The translations under genes and the position numbers were made by a program. Of a stretch of DNA of 64,000 bases, positions 17,399-24,680 are shown piece after piece. Each line of letters opens with the position of its first letter. Position 1 is the stretch's first letter. The notes beneath the pieces were generated by a model, which was not told the DNA's origin, ran no database searches, and saw only the letters and a list, made by a program, of their open reading frames with translations. The DNA is taken from the NCBI RefSeq assembly GCF_000381545.1, contig NZ_KB906673.1, forward strand, positions 124,001 through 188,000, in the 5' to 3' direction. The stretch comes from Rhodonellum psychrophilum GCM71 = DSM 17998. GTDB taxonomy: Bacteria > Bacteroidota > Bacteroidia > Cytophagales > Cyclobacteriaceae.

Positions 17399-17905
17399 AA
17401 TTAAAAGCCTCTTTTTCATGGTCTTGGTAATTTTGTGCTCCAATTCAAATTTGGTCGCCCTATGAACCCGAAAAAGCAGATTTTAGTGAATGATTTTGTT
17501 TTACGCATTGATTTCCTACCTGCTTTTTCAGTAAATTCCATAAAACCGAAAACACTGATTTTGCCCCTCAGGAATTGGCGGAATATTGACTTCGGGTATG
17601 GGAGAGACAAGCTTCGTTTTACTACGCAAATTCCTTCTAATCAACAGGAGTCTCCCTTTTTTCCAGAGGATTGGGATAAATCTTTCATGCTAGCATTCCT
17701 CCCAAATTGCCTCACAAAGAAGAAATCAGGCCCTTTATCAAACATTGGCATACGAAGGCTATTTTTTGGACCCTTAAATTTTTTAGATAAATCGTTTTAA
17801 AGTAATATTATACTGAAGGCGATGCCGAAAAAAGAATATTCAGCTGTATTTCTGAATAAATGGGATGCATCACCCTTTTTAGGATTGACATTAAACCCAA
17901 CGAAC
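17399..17905. other. Long gene-free leader before the Gfo/Idh/MocA gene
   Basis: About 500 bp with no gene I can support. A basic 121-codon frame with a GTG start covers 17435-17800 but has no recognisable features. A palindromic ATAAATCGTTTTAA at 17787-17800 resembles a weak LacI-type site (AA-n-CG-n-TT core). Confidence 0.35.
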
Positions 17906-19213
17906 ATGAAAAACAACAAAACCACTTTTTCCAGAAGGAAATTTCTGGGGACATCCCTATTGACCACCGCAGGATTGGCGGCCTTGCCAGGAATGAGTTG
18001 GGCAGAAAATATTAAGCCCCTTGCAGATATTCATCAGATAAGACTTGGGTTTATCGGATTGGGCAGACAATCCATGGGGCTCCTCAATGGCATGATAAAA
18101 ATCCCTGGGGTAGAAGTGGTGGCAGGTGCGGATGTCTATCAGGTAAAAAGGGAGCGATTTGAACTTCGCGTTTCCAAGGCCTACTCCGAAAATGGCAAGC
18201 CCTCCCAAAAAGTGACCCTCCATGAAAATTACAAGGACCTTTTGGCAAGACCGGACATAGATGCGGTTGTTATCGCCTCTCCCGATCATTGGCATGCCCT
18301 GATGGCCATAGATGCCTGCAAAGCAGGAAAGGATATCTATTTGGAAAAGCCACTTACACTGACCATCAGAGAAGGCCAAGAATTGGTAAAGGCGGTTAGG
18401 GCCAACGGAACCATCCTCGCCGTAGGCAGTCAGCAGCGATCAGACTTGAATTTTCAACACGCCGTGAGGATGGTTCAAAAAGGAAGAATCGGAAAACTCG
18501 AGAAGGTTTTGGTCAATGTAGGACAACCGGAGCATCCCATCTCTTATGATTTGCCTGAACAAAAAATTCCCGATGGTTTGGATTGGAAATCCTGGTTGGG
18601 ACCATTGAAACCAATTCATTACAACGAGCAATTGAACCCATCCATCAGCCTAAATCCAGAAAAGAACGAAACTTTTTGGGGAGCTTGGAGAAAATACAAA
18701 GAAACAGGGGGAGGATACATGACGGATTGGGGAGCTCATATGTTTGACATTGCGCAGTGGGGAATGGGTATGGACCGCAACGGACCTTCAAAAATTCTTC
18801 CTGCCATGAATGGCAAACCTCTGACCTACCAATATACAACTGGTGTGGAAATGGTCGTGGGGGCTTTTGATGGCCCCACACAGGCAGTAAAATTTGTCGG
18901 TGAAAAGGGATGGATTCAAGTTTCAAGAGGCAAATTCGCCGCCTCAGATGAAACCTTAAATCCAATCATGGAACGCCCAAACCCAGGGTTTCCGCCACAC
19001 CTTTTTGACTTCATCGATTCCGTTCAGAAAAGAAGAGACCCTATGGTTCCAGTTGAAATAGGTCACAGTACCTGTATTGTCTGTACTTTGGGAAACATTG
19101 CCAATGAACTCCAAAGGCCCTTGGTCTGGGACCCAAAAACAGAAACATTCCCAGAGGATTGGGAAGCAAGCACAAAACTTCATTACAATTACGAAAAAGG
19201 ATTCACACTTTAA
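17906..19213 (+). CDS. Tat-exported Gfo/Idh/MocA-family sugar oxidoreductase
   Basis: NAD(P)-dependent dehydrogenase family acting on sugars or cyclitols; 435 residues from the ATG at 17906. That start gives a twin-arginine signal (SRRKFLGTSLLTTAGLAALP), whereas the longer frame from 17822 would bury it. The N-terminal Rossmann fold starts RLGFIGLGRQSMG, and the conserved dinucleotide/active-site strand is DIYLEKPLTLT. The C-terminal domain has YMTDWGAHMFDIAQWGMG, typical of secreted members in Bacteroidota and Planctomycetota. Tat export implies folding with cofactor before transport to the periplasm. It sits 11 bp before a Tat-signal isomerase, so the two probably act in sequence on a periplasmic sugar. 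Confidence 0.92.
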   Translation: MKNNKTTFSRRKFLGTSLLTTAGLAALPGMSWAENIKPLADIHQIRLGFIGLGRQSMGLLNGMIKIPGVEVVAGADVYQVKRERFELRVSKAYSENGKPSQKVTLHENYKDLLARPDIDAVVIASPDHWHALMAIDACKAGKDIYLEKPLTLTIREGQELVKAVRANGTILAVGSQQRSDLNFQHAVRMVQKGRIGKLEKVLVNVGQPEHPISYDLPEQKIPDGLDWKSWLGPLKPIHYNEQLNPSISLNPEKNETFWGAWRKYKETGGGYMTDWGAHMFDIAQWGMGMDRNGPSKILPAMNGKPLTYQYTTGVEMVVGAFDGPTQAVKFVGEKGWIQVSRGKFAASDETLNPIMERPNPGFPPHLFDFIDSVQKRRDPMVPVEIGHSTCIVCTLGNIANELQRPLVWDPKTETFPEDWEASTKLHYNYEKGFTL

Positions 19214-19224
19214 ACCCAGCAAAA

Positions 19225-20088
19225 ATGAATAAAAGACGAGATTTTTTAAAACTCTCCGGGGCGATAGCCATTGGAAGTTTGTTGAGCCCGACCAGCCTAT
19301 TGGCTAATTCGGTATTCGCCAAAAGACCGATTGGTCTACAACTCTATTCCTTAAGAACCGATATGGCTTCAGATCCTCAAGGTACACTGAGAAAGGTGGC
19401 CTCAATAGGCTACAAGTCACTCGAGACAGCCAACTATCAGGATGGAAAGGTTTATGGCATGGAACCAAAAATGTTCAGGAAATTTATTGAAGATCTTGGA
19501 ATGAAGCTAAACAGTGCCCACTTGGGCGGGCCGCAATATACCCCTGAGAAAAAGGAGGAGGCAATGGAATGGTGGAAAAAAGCAATCACCGACCACAAAG
19601 CCATGGGAGCAAAGTATATCATCAAGCCTTCGATGCCGATACCAAAGACTTTGGCTGAATTGGATATTTGGTGTGATTACTACAATGCCATCGGAGCTTT
19701 GGCCGCTAAATCGGGTCTGAAGTTTGGCTTTCACAACCACGCCCGTGAATTTGAAAAAATTGAAGGTGTGGTCATGTACGACCACATGCTGGCCAAGACC
19801 GATCCAAAGCTGGTTTGTTTTGAATTGGATGTGTACTGGTCCAAAAAAGGTGGTTATGATTCGGTTGATTATTTGAAAAAATATCCCGGAAGATTCCCCC
19901 TTTTGCATATAAAGGATGAAGAGGAAATCGGCGCCAGTGGAGACATGGATTTCAAACCGATTTTTGAAGCGGCTTATGCCCAAGGCATGAAAGACTTCTT
20001 TGTTGAAGTGGAGCGGTATAATTTCGATCCAATCGATAGCGTCCAAAAAAGTTTTGAATACCTAAACAATGCTGCTTACGTAAAGTAA
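19225..20088 (+). CDS. Secreted sugar phosphate isomerase/epimerase-like TIM-barrel protein
   Basis: Xylose-isomerase-like TIM barrel (AP endonuclease 2 superfamily), 287 residues. The start at 19225 gives a twin-arginine-like leader NKRRDFLKLSGAIAIGSLL; the frame runs back to 19159 inside the preceding gene, but this would displace the signal. Barrel landmarks: PIGLQLYSLRTDM, LNSAHLGGPQ, KFGFHNHAREFE (metal-binding His and Glu), CFELDVYW, LLHIKDE and FFVEVERY. The metal ligands look intact. Co-export with the Gfo/Idh/MocA enzyme suggests a joint pathway such as oxidation to a keto sugar followed by isomerisation or cleavage; this is inference from pairing. Confidence 0.88.
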   Translation: MNKRRDFLKLSGAIAIGSLLSPTSLLANSVFAKRPIGLQLYSLRTDMASDPQGTLRKVASIGYKSLETANYQDGKVYGMEPKMFRKFIEDLGMKLNSAHLGGPQYTPEKKEEAMEWWKKAITDHKAMGAKYIIKPSMPIPKTLAELDIWCDYYNAIGALAAKSGLKFGFHNHAREFEKIEGVVMYDHMLAKTDPKLVCFELDVYWSKKGGYDSVDYLKKYPGRFPLLHIKDEEEIGASGDMDFKPIFEAAYAQGMKDFFVEVERYNFDPIDSVQKSFEYLNNAAYVK

Positions 20089-20111
20089 CCTTCCCCAGCA
20101 GCCTAAAATAC

Positions 20112-20152
20112 AAAGGTCTTGGATTTGGGAATTTTCCATTCCAAGGCCTTTC
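20112..20152 (+). terminator. Probable terminator of the oxidoreductase-isomerase operon
   Basis: A long imperfect hairpin pairs AAAGGTCTTGGATTTGG with CCATTCCAAGGCCTTT, followed by TCTAATTT. The stem is strong but the T-run is short. Confidence 0.5.
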
Positions 20153-20348
20153 TAATTTCGATTCAAAATATCAATGAAGCTCGGTTGATCAAAAACCTCT
20201 GGTCTTCGGCCCCTTTTTTGTCCTCAGTCGAAAATTGGTTTTGATAAGCCATTCATTTTGAGGATAAAGAGATTTTTTTTCGAATTCAAAATGGTATCTT
20301 TAATTACCAGTCAATTTGATTTTGATAAACCTCAAATTTCTTGAAACC

Positions 20349-21545
20349 ATGGAAAAAACACAATTGCTTTCTTTGGGTTTGTGTTTGACAATCCTGTTTT
20401 CTGTTTCATGCAACAAGCCCTCGCCGGAGAAAAGCGCCAAAGAGATGGCCTCAATTTTTGTCCCAAATCCACAAAAAGTTGCGGAAAAGCAAGTACCAAA
20501 ACTTAAAATAGGGGAGAAGGCTCCCTTTTTTAATTTGCCAAACGTGGATGGAAAGCTCATTTCAATAGATGATTTTCGGGAAGCAGAGGTATTGGTTATC
20601 AATTTTACTTGTAACCATTGCCCGACAGCGCAGGCTTATGAGGATCGCTATATCCAGTTGGTGGATGAATATTCGGACAAATCGGTGGGATTTTTGGCCA
20701 TCTCCCCGAATAGTCCTATCGGAATTCTTCCCGAAGAACTCGGATATACAGACCTCAGCGATGATTTCAAAAGCATGCAAATCCGCCATGAAGACAAGAA
20801 ATACAATTTCCCTTATCTCTATGACGGCGATGACCATGCCTATTCCCTGGCGTATGGGCCGACGACGACTCCACATGTATTCGTATTTGACAAAGAAAGA
20901 AAACTCGCTTATTCCGGAAGAATTGATGCGTCGGAAAAGCCCGGAACAGGTAAAGCGGAGGACCTTCGCAACGCCATCGACAGAACCCTCGCTGGGGAAG
21001 TCCTGGAACCGGAAAAGGCGATTACACCAGCTTTCGGCTGTTCGATCAAATGGGCTTGGAAAAATGAATACGCCAAAAAAGTAAATGCGGAATGGAAGGA
21101 AAAGACCGTGGAAGTCAAAAAAATCAGTGTAGCGCAATTGGCCGAAATTCTGAAAAACGATACAGATGAGTTGTTGCTGATCAATTTTTGGGCAACTTGG
21201 TGTGGACCCTGTGTGATCGAATATCCGGAATTTATTGAAATCCAAAGGATGTATGGAGAAAGAGATTTCCAATTCATCTCCCTGAGCTTGGACAGCCCTG
21301 TACAAGAGGCAAAAGTTCTCAAATTCCTTAAAGCCAAGTATTCTGCCATTCCCAATTACCTGATCGATACCGAAGACAAGTATGCCGTCATAAACGTGGT
21401 CAATAATGACTGGGATGGAAGTTTGCCGATCACATTGCTCATCGAACCCGGCGGAAGGGTGGCTTATAAGGTTTTAGGAGAAATCAATCCACATAAGCTA
21501 AAACGTGCAATTGTTGACCATCCCATGATTGGAAGATACTATTGA
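20349..21545 (+). CDS. Lipoprotein with two fused redoxin (AhpC/TSA then TlpA-like) domains
   Basis: Envelope thiol-redox protein of 398 residues. The ATG at 20349 gives a signal peptide with lipobox SVSC; the frame starts at 20316, but that leader is not signal-like. Domain 1 (about 55-220) is an AhpC/TSA-type redoxin whose active site is CNHC in INFTCNHCPTAQ, as in a family of secreted Bacteroidota and Planctomycetota redoxins. Domain 2 (about 255-395) is a TlpA/ResA-like thioredoxin with a canonical WCGPC motif in NFWATWCGPC. Two redox centres in one chain suggest internal electron transfer between them. The partner and substrate are unknown. It precedes the OhrR/Ohr peroxide module but is separated from it by an operator region. 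Confidence 0.88.
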   Translation: MEKTQLLSLGLCLTILFSVSCNKPSPEKSAKEMASIFVPNPQKVAEKQVPKLKIGEKAPFFNLPNVDGKLISIDDFREAEVLVINFTCNHCPTAQAYEDRYIQLVDEYSDKSVGFLAISPNSPIGILPEELGYTDLSDDFKSMQIRHEDKKYNFPYLYDGDDHAYSLAYGPTTTPHVFVFDKERKLAYSGRIDASEKPGTGKAEDLRNAIDRTLAGEVLEPEKAITPAFGCSIKWAWKNEYAKKVNAEWKEKTVEVKKISVAQLAEILKNDTDELLLINFWATWCGPCVIEYPEFIEIQRMYGERDFQFISLSLDSPVQEAKVLKFLKAKYSAIPNYLIDTEDKYAVINVVNNDWDGSLPITLLIEPGGRVAYKVLGEINPHKLKRAIVDHPMIGRYY

Positions 21546-21668
21546 AAATTAAAAGTTAAGTACTCAATTCGGTTAGATAAAAAAATCAAACGCCGAAATG
21601 ATCGGCAGGAAGATATTGGCTGTGAAGGATTGAAAGATTTTTTGGGAAACTAAATAAAGATTACTAAA

Positions 21669-21688
21669 TTTAATTGTTTACAATTTAA
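21669..21688 (+). promoter_or_regulatory. Candidate OhrR operator
   Basis: TTTAATTGTTTACAATTTAA has AATTGT and ACAATT arms around TT, matching the TACAATT/AATTGTA half-sites bound by OhrR in other bacteria. It sits 10 bp before the ohrR start codon, where bound OhrR would block its own transcription and that of ohr. Confidence 0.6.
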
Positions 21689-21698
21689 AGCCGCCGAT

Positions 21699-22139
21699 AT
21701 GTCCATTTCAGATGATTCCTTATTGTTGAAAAACCAAGTTTGCTTTCCACTCTATGCGGCATCCAGAATACTGATTCAGGCTTACAGAGAACCTTTGGAA
21801 GAGCTCGGCCTGACTTATCCACAATATTTGGTTATGCTTATTTTATGGGAAAAAGATGGATTAACGGTCAGCCAGATAGGAGAGAAGCTCTTTTTGGATT
21901 CCGGAACACTTACCCCAGTGCTAAAAAGATTGGAGGCCAATAATTTCATAAAAAGAAATCGAAGCGACAAAGACGAAAGAAAAGTTGAAATTGAATTGAC
22001 ATATCCAGGAAAATCTCTGCAAGCAAAAGCAACACCTATTCCAGAAAAAATTCATTCTCTCTTAAACCAATGGGAAGAAGGGGAGTTATCACTGTTTAAG
22101 ATCCAAGTCAATAAACTAATAGAAACGCTTAAACATTGA
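21699..22139 (+). CDS. ohrR: OhrR, MarR-family organic hydroperoxide sensor
   Basis: Repressor of 146 residues. The single conserved peroxide-sensing cysteine is Cys15 in NQVCFPLYAASR, the same position as in B. subtilis OhrR. The region LGLTYPQYLVMLILWE and the winged HTH LFLDSGTLTPVLKRLE with DERKVEIELT are close matches to OhrR rather than to generic MarR. Only one cysteine is present, so it fits the one-Cys class that is inactivated by oxidation with a small thiol. The operator lies just upstream and its target, ohr, seven bases downstream. Confidence 0.95.
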   Translation: MSISDDSLLLKNQVCFPLYAASRILIQAYREPLEELGLTYPQYLVMLILWEKDGLTVSQIGEKLFLDSGTLTPVLKRLEANNFIKRNRSDKDERKVEIELTYPGKSLQAKATPIPEKIHSLLNQWEEGELSLFKIQVNKLIETLKH

Positions 22140-22146
22140 GATTACC

Positions 22147-22569
22147 ATGAAAAAAATCACCATTGATTATACAGCAATTGCCGTAAATACGGGAGGAAGA
22201 AAAGGAAAAATCAAGACAGATGATGGCTTGCTCGACATGGAAGTAGCCATGCCAAAAGAAATAGGGGGTCCGGGAGGAAAGACCAACCCAGAACAATTGT
22301 TTGCTGCAGGCTATGCCGCTTGTTTTGGTGGGGCTCTGGGAGCAGTTGCCAATGGTGTGAAATTGGACGATGCTGAAATCACTGTTAAAACCCATATTGG
22401 CAAAACAGGTGATGGAGGATTCGGACTGGCAGTGGATATTTTTGTCAAAATTCCGCAGGCCAATTCCTTGGAAGATGCCCAAAAATTAGTGGATGCAGCA
22501 CATGAGGTTTGTCCATATTCCAATGCAACCAGAGGAAATATAGAGGTAAATGTAAGTGCCGTAGCATAA
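22147..22569 (+). CDS. ohr: Ohr, organic hydroperoxide resistance peroxidase
   Basis: Thiol peroxidase of the OsmC/Ohr family that reduces lipid and other organic hydroperoxides in the cytosol. It has 140 residues, normal length. The catalytic cysteines are Cys59 (GYAACF) and Cys122 (EVCPYSNATRGN). The reactivity-tuning Arg18 and Glu49 (NPEQ) are also present. It forms an operon with ohrR and ends in a strong terminator shared with the convergent NTF2-like gene. Confidence 0.96.
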   Translation: MKKITIDYTAIAVNTGGRKGKIKTDDGLLDMEVAMPKEIGGPGGKTNPEQLFAAGYAACFGGALGAVANGVKLDDAEITVKTHIGKTGDGGFGLAVDIFVKIPQANSLEDAQKLVDAAHEVCPYSNATRGNIEVNVSAVA

Positions 22570-22576
22570 AACATCC

Positions 22577-22609
22577 AGCCCTTGGTAGATTTGCCAAGGG
22601 CTAATTTTT
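22577..22609. terminator. Bidirectional terminator between ohr and the NTF2-like gene
   Basis: AGCCCTTGG pairs with CCAAGGGCT (22577-22585, 22594-22602) and is followed by AATTTTTTT on the plus strand. The stem reaches the stop codon of the convergent gene. Confidence 0.75.
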
Positions 22610-23086
22610 TTCCTTGAATCCCTTTAAAAGTTTATTGGTTTGCTTTTGGATTTTGGCTTTCATAAAAGGTGTCCAACCCAATAAAAAGCCCTTCCAACCC
22701 AAAGCTTGTCTTGTCCATGCCCACAAATCAAATTGATCGGTGTGCCTGATAATTTTTCCATCCATGAATTCGAAACTTGCATGAATGGTATTGACAACTT
22801 TTCTTCCGGTTCCCCCATAAACATACTCAGCAATCCAATCTACAGTCCCATTTTTTTCATCCGCATGGACATTCCGAAAGGTGATCTTGAGGTTCCCTTT
22901 GCTTCTTTTGATCAGCATCCTCCACATCATTTCGACATCCCGGCCCTTCAGTTCCCCAAATGCAGGATCCCTAAAAACCACCTCTGAATGATAACAAGCG
23001 GACATTCTGTCGGCATCTGCTTTGGCAAAGGCAGTATAAAATTCATGTAGAAGTACTCCGTTGCTTGTCATCATAGGTTTATGCAT
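22601..23086 (-). CDS. NTF2-like / SnoaL-type small domain protein
   Basis: 161 residues from the start chosen at 23086 (MHKPMMTSNG). The frame is open to 23215, but the extra residues are not conserved-looking; starts at 23074 or 23071 are also possible. The pattern LHEFYTAFAKADADRMSACYHSEVVFRDPAF, with later TIHASFEFMDGKIIRHTDQFDLW, is characteristic of the cone-shaped NTF2/SnoaL fold. Members bind or isomerise small hydrophobic ligands, but many are of unknown function. The C-terminal stretch is basic. It is convergent with ohr; no functional link is evident. Confidence 0.8.
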   Translation of the reverse strand: MHKPMMTSNGVLLHEFYTAFAKADADRMSACYHSEVVFRDPAFGELKGRDVEMMWRMLIKRSKGNLKITFRNVHADEKNGTVDWIAEYVYGGTGRKVVNTIHASFEFMDGKIIRHTDQFDLWAWTRQALGWKGFLLGWTPFMKAKIQKQTNKLLKGFKEKN

Positions 23087-23488
23087 TTTTTGAAATGAAT
23101 ATTGGATAGAAAAGAAGATCCAAAGTTTCCCAAGAGATATTGCATTGGAATTCTTCAATAACACAGTCTCTCCAAACTGAATCCAGCCGGCAATATTTAA
23201 CGTCTTCAAGCGCAATATTTGGAGATGACCTGAGCCGATTCGGTTTTGAAGTTTTTTCCTACCTTATTGGCTCAAAACCCCTTATAAGTCATAATTTGAA
23301 CAGCATTGCGTTTTTTCACTTCTAAATCGAAATAAGGTAATTAAATCATATCCTTCCTCAAAATTTCTTAAAGGCATTTGGACTTACCTTTTTCAAAAAT
23401 TGGAAAACCAAACACTGCAGAGAGAACCCCATCCCGAAAACTCAAACCCGAATTGTAAGACACTGAAAAAATTAAGCAAAGCATCTAA
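23087..23488. other. Gene-free stretch upstream of the NTF2-like gene
   Basis: About 400 bp with no gene I can support; it must hold the promoter of the NTF2-like gene. The right part runs into the tandem repeat copies 4 and 5. Confidence 0.35.
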
Positions 23489-23655
23489 CTTGAACCCGAA
23501 ATATACATTAGGTTCCCTAAAAGGTCTTGAAACTACAAGAAAATCAGACCAAGTGAAGTACCGAATTGGTGAAGGTAAAAGCAGTAAATAGCTGAATGCT
23601 TATTAAGCTATTATAGGTTGGAATTGAATTGGAAATGCCTAAAACGGGTTGAAGT
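23489..23655 (+). repeat. Dispersed intergenic repeat, copy 4
   Basis: Starts CTTGAACCCGAAATATACAT and ends AAAACGGGTTGAAGT. It is about 167 bp and diverged from copies 1 and 3 but keeps both ends and the AAGAAAATCAGACCA-type inner block. Its right end is shared with the left end of copy 5, so the two are fused head-to-tail. Confidence 0.72.
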
Positions 23656-23835
23656 AAGAAGGAAATATGCAATAGGCTTCCAAATAGGGCTATAACTACT
23701 AGAAAATCAGATTATTTGGATAATGATAATAATGAATAGTCCAGTATGGTGAAGTCAAAAACAATGAACAACCGACTGATTATTGAGCAATTTCAGGCCG
23801 GAAATGAATTGAAATTGCATAAAACGGGTTAAATG
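23648..23835 (+). repeat. Dispersed intergenic repeat, copy 5
   Basis: The left end is degenerate (GTTGAAGTAAGAAGGAAATATG, with the CCCG lost). The right end is good (GCATAAAACGGGTTAAA). Internal ACTAGAAAATCAGA and ATGGTGAAGTCAA blocks match the other copies. It forms a tandem with copy 4. Confidence 0.72.
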
Positions 23836-23862
23836 GAAAAATTTGAATCAGTTGGCACAAAA

Positions 23863-23890
23863 AAGGCGAAACCCTATTGGATTTCGCCTT
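23863..23890 (-). terminator. Terminator of the helicase-hypothetical operon
   Basis: On the minus strand AAGGCGAAA pairs with TTTCGCCTT around a ten-base loop, followed by a TTTTTTG run. It lies 38 bp past the stop of the unknown gene. Confidence 0.75.
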
Positions 23891-23928
23891 CTGACCTTGA
23901 GTGCAAAGATTTGAAGAAATTGATCTTT

Positions 23929-24600
23929 TTAGGACTCAGCTTCTTTTTGATTCAATTCGGATTCAAATTCAGAAAATTCGAAATCCTCTTCTTTTAACCA
24001 ATATTCGGATGTCGTGATACTGAAATTGTTGTCTTCGGAGGCTTTCACATCCCATAGAATATTTTCAGCCTCTGGAAAATCGATCTCCGTTTTCATCTGA
24101 GGCTCAAAAAGTCTCTCCAAAAGACTCCTGTCGGACAAGCCCACACTGAATAACTTAAGAATATCCTCTTTGGTAAGCACCGGATTTGGCTTCTTGTCAA
24201 CCCGAGCGATGGAGCAATCGATCACGCTTGCCTTTGCATCGGGAAATTTTCCATTGAAGGCTTTAAACAGGAGTTGATTGACGTGAAACAAGGTAGACTG
24301 CAATCCAATTTCCGGATATTCCTCACAAACCTTGTCCAAAAGCATGTCATTTGAAATCTGTTGGATTTGTCCATCAGCAAGATGATCGGACAACTTGTAT
24401 TCCAAAACCTTCACAGCTGCTTCTTGGGGCTCAAAATCGGTAATGGCCATCAAAAGCAATTCTCTCAGGGTTTCCTTCGGTGCTTTTTCTGCATCGGGAT
24501 AATCGAATTTTTCCAACAACTGGATGTAATCCTCTGAAGTCCAATATTCTCTTATTTCGTCAACGGTAAGAATGCTATTTATTTTTATTTGAAATTTCAT
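23929..24600 (-). CDS. Conserved-looking protein of unknown function, downstream of a DEAD-box helicase
   Basis: 223 residues from the ATG at 24600 (MKFQIKINSILTVDEIREYW); the frame runs to 24660, but the extension is hydrophobic and unlikely. I do not recognise a family. The protein is acidic and predicted largely helical, with no signal peptide, membrane segment or obvious catalytic motif. The C-terminal 40 residues are very acidic (EEDFEFSEFESELNQKEAES). It starts 80 bp after the helicase gene on the same strand and the pair ends in a shared terminator, so a role alongside the helicase (RNA metabolism or ribosome assembly) is possible. That is inference from position. Confidence 0.75.
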   Translation of the reverse strand: MKFQIKINSILTVDEIREYWTSEDYIQLLEKFDYPDAEKAPKETLRELLLMAITDFEPQEAAVKVLEYKLSDHLADGQIQQISNDMLLDKVCEEYPEIGLQSTLFHVNQLLFKAFNGKFPDAKASVIDCSIARVDKKPNPVLTKEDILKLFSVGLSDRSLLERLFEPQMKTEIDFPEAENILWDVKASEDNNFSITTSEYWLKEEDFEFSEFESELNQKEAES

Positions 24601-24680
24601 AAATTTTGATTTTAAAGGGATAATGGTAAAAATGAGCTGTTCAATGAATTCTAAAAACACTATGGAACAAAAGTGTGTCC

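Noticed and set aside
17435-17800. 121-codon frame with GTG start between susC and the oxidoreductase
   Set aside because: No recognisable domain, no signal peptide, odd basic composition, and it sits in a regulatory leader; more likely chance.
20562-21305. 247-codon minus-strand frame inside the redoxin gene
   Set aside because: Antisense shadow; the plus-strand frame has clear CNHC and WCGPC motifs.
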